Position numbers and translations under genes: made by a program. The notes below the pieces were generated by a model that worked only from the letters and a program-made list of their open reading frames with translations, ran no database searches and was not told the DNA's origin. From NCBI GenBank assembly GCA_009823395.1, contig CM020509.1:17270001-17334000 (forward strand): DNA of 64,000 bases, in the 5' to 3' direction. Positions within the stretch are counted from its first letter, which is position 1; each line of letters begins with the position of its first letter. Below, piece after piece: positions 59,015-64,000 of the stretch. This DNA comes from Thamnaconus septentrionalis. Taxonomy: Eukaryota > Chordata > Actinopteri > Tetraodontiformes > Monacanthidae.

Positions 59015-59965
59015 GTAAGCGAGCGAGTGCTCATGGAAACCGTAAACACAAGGATTGGTGACGAGTAGAGAAGCTGATGGTTGTTTCATTATCAGGCCTT
59101 AAATGGCAAGTGGATTGTTTGAAAAAGTGGCGCTTCACTTCGGATTCTGAGCAGTGAGCAGTTGCTGTTTCTATTGTATTCAACCATACATCCATTCAAC
59201 TTTGAAATCAGGTTGCTGTCGTTTTGAGGTTCCTGATGCCCAACGGCAGCACAAGCAGGCATGAAAAGGAAGCCGCACTGATTAGATCTTTCTTCATATC
59301 GGGCTTTTGTGGGACATGTTGGCACAGGTGCTCAGCGAGCTCGCAGTGTTCTCTCCCTCTCCTGCCTCCCCCGCTCTTCTCTGCCTCCTAACCTGCAAAG
59401 TCTGAGCCTGCACCGTTTGGCACACGATCCGCAGCGCGTTTTACGTTTACCGATTGCAATTGTCAGACGAGCGCGAGGATGAAAATGTTTTACAGTGCGT
59501 CTGAACAGTCGCACCTCCGCAAGACTTGTGACGGGACTCAATTGAAAAGTCTTTCACTGTATGTTTTGCCGCTCTCAAACCCAAGCACCTTTAAAAAAAA
59601 AAAAAAAAAAACAGACACGCACGACACTTACACAGGTCAACATTTACGACTTGCACTCAACTTTATTGGGCGCGCCTTGCTAGTTACCTGCTTGGCATTG
59701 TGCGTTCAAAGACGCAATCCTATAAGACCTCAGTTGCAACCGGTGTTTATTTGACTTACTGTTGCCATTCTATGGTCTCCAACCAGTCTGCCTACTCTGA
59801 CCTCTGACCCCTGACATCAACAACAAGGCATTTTTTTCCCTCCACACCGCTGTGTCGCTCACTTGGTATTTTCTCCTTTTGGGACCGTTCTCAGTGAAAC
59901 CTTGAGGTGGTTGAGATGTTGTGAAAATCTCAGTAGAGCAAGTTGGCAAAACACTCAGACCTGCA

Positions 59966-60130
59966 TAGTTTTGTTTTTCCTCTGTCAAGACAAGGGTGTT
60001 TCTGTTTGCCTTACCCTCTTGACATGTTTCGACGGCAACATGTCAAGAAGGTAAGACAAACAAAAACACGCTTGTCTTGACAGAAGAAAAGCAAAACCAT
60101 GAAAAATGAAGACATAATGAACATAATAGA
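59966..60130. repeat. long hairpin flanked by 13-bp direct repeats
   Basis: Left arm 59964-60028 and right arm 60037-60101 pair over about 65 bp (43 of 47 identical in the inner part) around an 8-base loop. The identical 13-mer ACTCAGACCTGCA lies at 59953-59965 and 60131-60143. It may be a small foldback element or a retroposed hairpin RNA; no known family recognised. Confidence 0.7.
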
Positions 60131-62342
60131 ACTCAGACCTGCAGCCCGAACTATGTTTGCCAGGTTCAAAGTCACTTTAGTCTTCCTGCCGTTTCTAAAT
60201 GCACTGAGGTGATTGACTGACAAGCTATTGGCATGAGTAAGGAATCGAAGGCCGTCCCAAATAAAGTGACCGATGTCTGTAGATTTAAGGGATGATAATC
60301 TGCTCGGCTAAGCTATGTGTGCCGTGTGACGTCTGGCTTCTTAAAGGTGGTCTTTCCTGCATGCTTCACGTGCCCCTTACTACACTGTAGGTCCTCTTTA
60401 TTTGTTTTGGCACCAGTGAGCTAACAGGTCTCGTTGGATGCTCAGCTCTTTAGCCTTCACTCCCCGGTCCAAATCAAACAGTGTAAGAGTTTTACGGGTG
60501 TTGCAACCTGCTGACTGCTTACGCCGTTTAAAGTCCTTGAGTTTGATTTATCGCCGACTGATTCAGAACAATTTCTTGTGTCTCTTTTGCGGCCAGAATG
60601 AGTCACGGTTGCGTTGAAAGGGGATCCCAGTGGTGCGCTGGAACATCTGATCAGCTGGAACCTCTGGCAGCGCTTGCAAAGTGGAGACATGCATCCCCCA
60701 GCCCCCCACACACACACACACACACCACCACCACCATGACTTTCTTTTCCTCTTTGTGTCCTCATTACTCCTCCGAGTGCATCAAGCCCTAATGAGGAGA
60801 CATTCCAGGTGCTTGCGTGATTCCGTTCCTCGGGCGCTGTTCTCGGAGCGCTGTCCTGCGCTTTTATTACAATGGACGGAAACCGCACTAGTAAAAGATG
60901 ACGGCGCTTAAACAGACGCAGGCAAACACACATGCACGCACTAACGCACACACCTTGCGCGGCTCTCGCTTGAGCGTAACCTCGGCGGTGCATTGTTAAG
61001 CCCATAGGAAGACCCACCTCAGGAAAGTATGTCTCAACCGGGATCGTTTTGAACCATAAAACATGCACGGCATCGGAAAGCAGATGCTTCATCTTCTAGT
61101 TTCTCAAGGCTTTCTGCCTGTCAGTGGAGAGGGCGTGCGAGATTGCCACAACAGTGATGCATCAAAGTGTCTCATGTTGTCTCACACCACCCTGCACACA
61201 CCCATGACAGAGAAGAGAGCCTTATATTACACCCCAAAGTGCTTCATTTCCCCCCCCGCAGCCCACTAAGCACACATCTCAGAGGAGTTCCTGTGTGTTT
61301 TAACATCATTTTCTCACATGTGCGCGTTAGTTTCGTGTAACAGGTTTGACCGAGCACCAAACAAAGACTTTTCTGGCTCAGCGGCTGTCCCGTGGTTGAC
61401 CCCCGAACTGGATGCACAGTTCAGCAGATCTGATGTTACCGGACTGTGAAAAAAAAAAAAGAGAAGGGGGGATGACTGGGAGAGGGTGGGAGAGCGCAGG
61501 GAGTGTTTGTAGTGTGCGGGGAAGGCAGACGAGTGTGCCAGCGGTAACTCAGCCAGCTGTCAGCTTCAGCTGAGGATTTAGAGATTACGGGGGTAGAAGG
61601 AAAAAATGTCCACCGCTGTTAGACAACGCAGACACAAAGAGGCAAGGATGATACAACGGGGCGGGAGAATCCTAACGGTGTGGCAGGTTGTGGACCTGTT
61701 CTCGTCTGTGGGAAAGCGAGACGGTTTATTCAACTAATGTTCTGAAAACAGGCAGTGGAACAGTTCCATCTCTCCGATCATCAGCCCAGCAGAGATTCCC
61801 AGCGGCTGAACAAGCCGTCCTCGGCTTGCAGATGAAGATCAGGTTCCAGGGTGCTGGTCAGCTCTGGACTCTGGGAAGTGGTACCTCGGTTACTGTTGTC
61901 AGAATCTCAAGTTTCTGCCAACAACAGTGCTGTTTTATGTCAATTTCACTTCCCAACATTGCTGGTTTTCTTTGTCTCTCTTTCGAGTTTTTTTTGTGTT
62001 GAGATTAGCTTTTATTTTGGTAGCTTTGGTTACACTCTGGTTCTGCTTTAATGAGCAATTAGCTTGCTTCCTGTCTCTTTAGTCTCTTGTCCTTGTTTAG
62101 TCTGGCTGGAGGGGGGGAGGAAGAAGGGCCTCCAGGAGGCCGCGTGATGAGGCGATGGGTTGTTATCGACAAACTGAGACACGCGATGACGGAAAACGAA
62201 AGAAAGACGCGGGGAAAGCTAAACACTCCGTCACTTCTACCTCAGGGCTTGTTTAAACTCCTCAGCAGGAACTTTGGCCCCTCTGCTGATATGACTAACC
62301 GCTGCCCTCCTGACCTTCGCCCTCTCCCTCCTGCCTTTGCAG

Positions 62343-62468
62343 CGATGGAGCAGCTGGTGAGTGAAGTGAGCGTCCTGCTGAAGATGCTGGACCAGGAGAG
62401 CCTCAGCTCCTCCACAGAGGAGAAGAAGACGTCCGTGAGGAACCTCGTGCAGCAGATACAGCCACCAG
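62343..62468 (+). CDS. afap1l1: afap1l1 coding exon 2
   Basis: After a split codon it reads MEQLVSEVSVLLKMLDQESL, then SSSTEEKKTSVRNLVQQIQP. Human AFAP1L1 has [20 protein letters not shown] and a following EKK. Phase 1-1, 126 nt. Acceptor TTGCAG, donor GTGAGG. The internal ATG at 62345 could itself start translation. Confidence 0.88.
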
Positions 62469-62796
62469 GTGAGGATGTCTGGGTGACTGAAGACAGGACC
62501 AGTAGGTTCTCCAAGGTTCTTTTTTAACTTACAGGGTCCAGCAGCTATTATCAGGGTGTACTACTTTAATTCTTGCATTTTCATGTAAATTTCCCCCATG
62601 TGGGATAAATAAAGGCATTCTATTCTATTTTATTTTATTTTATTTTTTGGCTCGAAAATAAGCCATTCATTTATTTTCTCAGCATTTAATAAACTTGGAA
62701 AGGCTTATTTTCAATAATAAACCACAATTCTAAACCATGCAGCTGTGCTATATTAACTTTTATGTTCACTTTTTCTTCCTTCACTTCTTACGCCAG
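62469..62796 (+). other. afap1l1: afap1l1 intron 2
   Basis: Contains TTTCCCCCATGTGGGATAAATAAAG followed by ATTCT/ATTTT repeats at about 62588-62647, which resembles the 3' tail of a fish LINE-type retroposon. Confidence 0.6.
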
Positions 62797-62874
62797 GAAA
62801 AGACTACATTTACATGAACTCTTCAGTGTGTAGAAATGGCACCAGCTTCGTGGAGTCCCTCTTTGAGAAGTTTG
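62797..62874 (+). CDS. afap1l1: afap1l1 coding exon 3
   Basis: GKDYIYMNSSVCRNGTSFVE then SLFEKF. The SFVESLFE.F core matches human AFAP1L1. 78 nt, phase 1-1. Acceptor GCCAG, donor GTGAGT. Confidence 0.93.
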
Positions 62875-63319
62875 GTGAGTGTTATTTACAGCACAATACT
62901 GTTAAATATGTATCCAAAAAAAATGATGATGATGCCTTTAGTTTGTATGTATTGATTGATTGATTGATTGATTGCTTTTATTGTCAGAATTCCTCCTGAA
63001 ACTTGTCTTGCATCCGAGACACCCGTTTCTTAAACTTACAGGAAATCCCCACAAAGCAAATTGCCACAAAATTACACCATATAAAACAAAACCATAACTC
63101 AAACATCAGACAAGATGTAACATCAGACAAAGTATCACATCAGACATGTAATGTGCTATACGAAGCAAAACATCAAAGTGTCTGTGGTGCCTCCAAGTCC
63201 CGAAACTAACACTTATTTAGCATTTTAAAGATTGGCTCAAGTGCTTGAGCTACAATTTGGTATCAATGTAAACATGTGAGTTCTGTGCATATTTTGATTG
63301 TTATTGTATTTTCTTTAAG
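62875..63319 (+). other. afap1l1: afap1l1 intron 3
   Basis: TGAT/ATTG repeat at 62953-62974 followed by TTTTATTGTCAGAATTCC, which looks like another retroelement tail. No exon. Confidence 0.6.
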
Positions 63320-63399
63320 ACTGTGAGCTTGGAGGCCTAAAGGACATGGCGGACGATCTGAAAGAAGACCCAAAAAACCCAGAGGACGACTTAAAACAG
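63320..63399 (+). CDS. afap1l1: afap1l1 coding exon 4 (GC donor)
   Basis: [20 protein letters not shown] then PEDDLKQ, matching human [14 protein letters not shown] at its start. Acceptor TTTAAG. The frame stays open past the exon, but AAACAG|GCAAGT at 63397-63405 is an ideal GC-type donor and fits the loss of family similarity after it. Phase 0 out. Confidence 0.82.
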
Positions 63400-64000
63400 G
63401 CAAGTGGGCAGTACGAGTCATTCAGTACCAGTCAGCATCGGCACCTCACTCACCTCCATTCATCCATTCAAACTCTGATAGACAGCACAGTCAGCTGCCT
63501 TAAAAATTCCACTGGATCTGATTTCCGGCCAGCTTCCTTGACGTACAGAGAGGCAGGATGCACAAGGTTGAGTGGTAACTGGAAAAAACCCCAGGAAGGA
63601 AGCCAGGAAGCAAAAGTTGTTCCATGTCATAAACAAAAAGCTGCTGCTACAGAGACACAGGAAGATGAAAAAAATAAGGTCCGCCAGGCTGACTTTGGCA
63701 CCGGTTCCATCAGACAGCATGGTGTTTGACACGCGTCCATTGTTGTTGCGTAACTACCAGTCATATTGTCTGTTTGATAGTGATGATGGACAGGAGGCTC
63801 TTCCAATCGTCTTAAAGGGTTTGCCTCCCTTTCTAAGTGCCCTCTGTGGGCTCTTTATCAAATTGAATATGTGAGATAAATCCAAAGTCATTAGCAAAGC
63901 ACTTAATGTTCCACTTACCTTCCCAGTATGTAGTATAGTATATAATGTCTAGTGGAGAAAGAGACTGAAACTGTGTGTACACGTCACCCCTTCGCTCCAG
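63400..64000 (+). other. afap1l1: afap1l1 intron 4 (partial)
   Basis: No further exon recognised before the window ends. A frame open to 63729 continues from exon 4 but loses similarity to AFAP1 proteins, so it is treated as intron. Confidence 0.65.

Larger units (their letters stand above)
47112..62342 (+). other. afap1l1: afap1l1 intron 1 (15.2 kb)
   Basis: Mostly unique-looking AT-rich sequence. It carries a SINE (48263-48600), a transposon remnant (about 49199-49691), (GT)n at 58078-58101, (CA)n at 58684-58718, a possible alternative first exon (58984-59014) and a long hairpin flanked by direct repeats (59953-60143). I saw nothing recognisable between about 50700 and 58000, nor between 60150 and 62340. 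Confidence 0.75.
47090..64000 (+). other. afap1l1: afap1l1 gene, 5' part (AFAP1-like 1)
   Basis: Four exons give 102 N-terminal residues. The block [20 protein letters not shown] closely follows human AFAP1L1 [20 protein letters not shown], a segment AFAP1 lacks in this form, and MDTRGTK resembles the human MDRGQ start. AFAP1L1 is an actin-filament adaptor with two PH domains and a coiled coil; those lie beyond the right edge. Position directly after ablim3 matches the vertebrate gene order. Confidence 0.88.

Noticed and set aside
60457..61092. A 211-codon open frame on the minus strand
   Set aside because: No recognisable domain, crosses a CA-repeat region, no splice or promoter context, and lies inside afap1l1 intron 1.
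63400..63729. Extension of afap1l1 exon 4 to the next stop
   Set aside because: Similarity to AFAP1L1 ends at the GC donor, and the extension contains low-similarity Lys/Gln-rich sequence.

Overview
The window is a piece of vertebrate nuclear genome, most likely from a teleost fish. The evidence is spliced genes with GT-AG introns, dense CA/GT microsatellites, teleost-style hAT-like and other short DNA-transposon remnants, and two well preserved tRNA-headed SINEs whose 3' body resembles the V-SINE type. No bacterial-type genes, CRISPR array or viral genes were seen.

Two protein-coding genes lie head to tail on the + strand. The first, about 630 to 46260, is a complete actin-binding LIM protein gene, called here as ablim3. 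I assembled 23 coding exons (1244 to 44976) by hand. Every junction keeps frame and the sum is 2091 nt, giving 696 residues plus a stop. The protein has four LIM domains (about residues 23-262), a long Ser/Pro-rich linker carrying the conserved ABLIM blocks, and a villin-type headpiece at the C terminus (about 631-696). The second gene starts at about 47090 and runs off the right edge. Its first four coding exons encode 102 residues of the N terminus of an AFAP1-family protein, best matched to afap1l1. The ABLIM3-AFAP1L1 tandem is the order known on human 5q32, and ABLIM2-AFAP1 and ABLIM1-AFAP1L2 form the equivalent pairs, so linkage supports both calls. Both families are actin-filament adaptors.

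Layout: 1-620 AT-rich upstream DNA; 620-1256 GC-rich promoter/5' UTR and first coding exon; 1257-22211 two very large introns with most of the repeats, two foldback/MITE elements and GC-rich CCAAT/X-box regions; 22212-33677 the LIM exons and the start of the linker; 35274-42405 linker exons; 43337-44976 a compact 3' cluster with an 11-nt microexon and the headpiece; 44977-46260 3' UTR; about 46260-47089 a very short intergenic/promoter segment; 47112-62342 a 15 kb first intron of afap1l1 with a possible second first exon at 58984-59014; 62343-63399 afap1l1 exons 2-4, the last ending in a GC donor.

I found no convincing undescribed gene system. The items most worth a second look are a roughly 65-bp-stem hairpin flanked by perfect 13-bp direct repeats (59953-60143), a 540-bp foldback element built from CACGTTATAACGTG-like units (14738-15275), the 11-nt microexon, the GC-AG intron, a weak donor after exon 8, tandem acceptors, and splice sites whose pyrimidine tracts are microsatellites. 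All exon calls are by eye, without transcript support.
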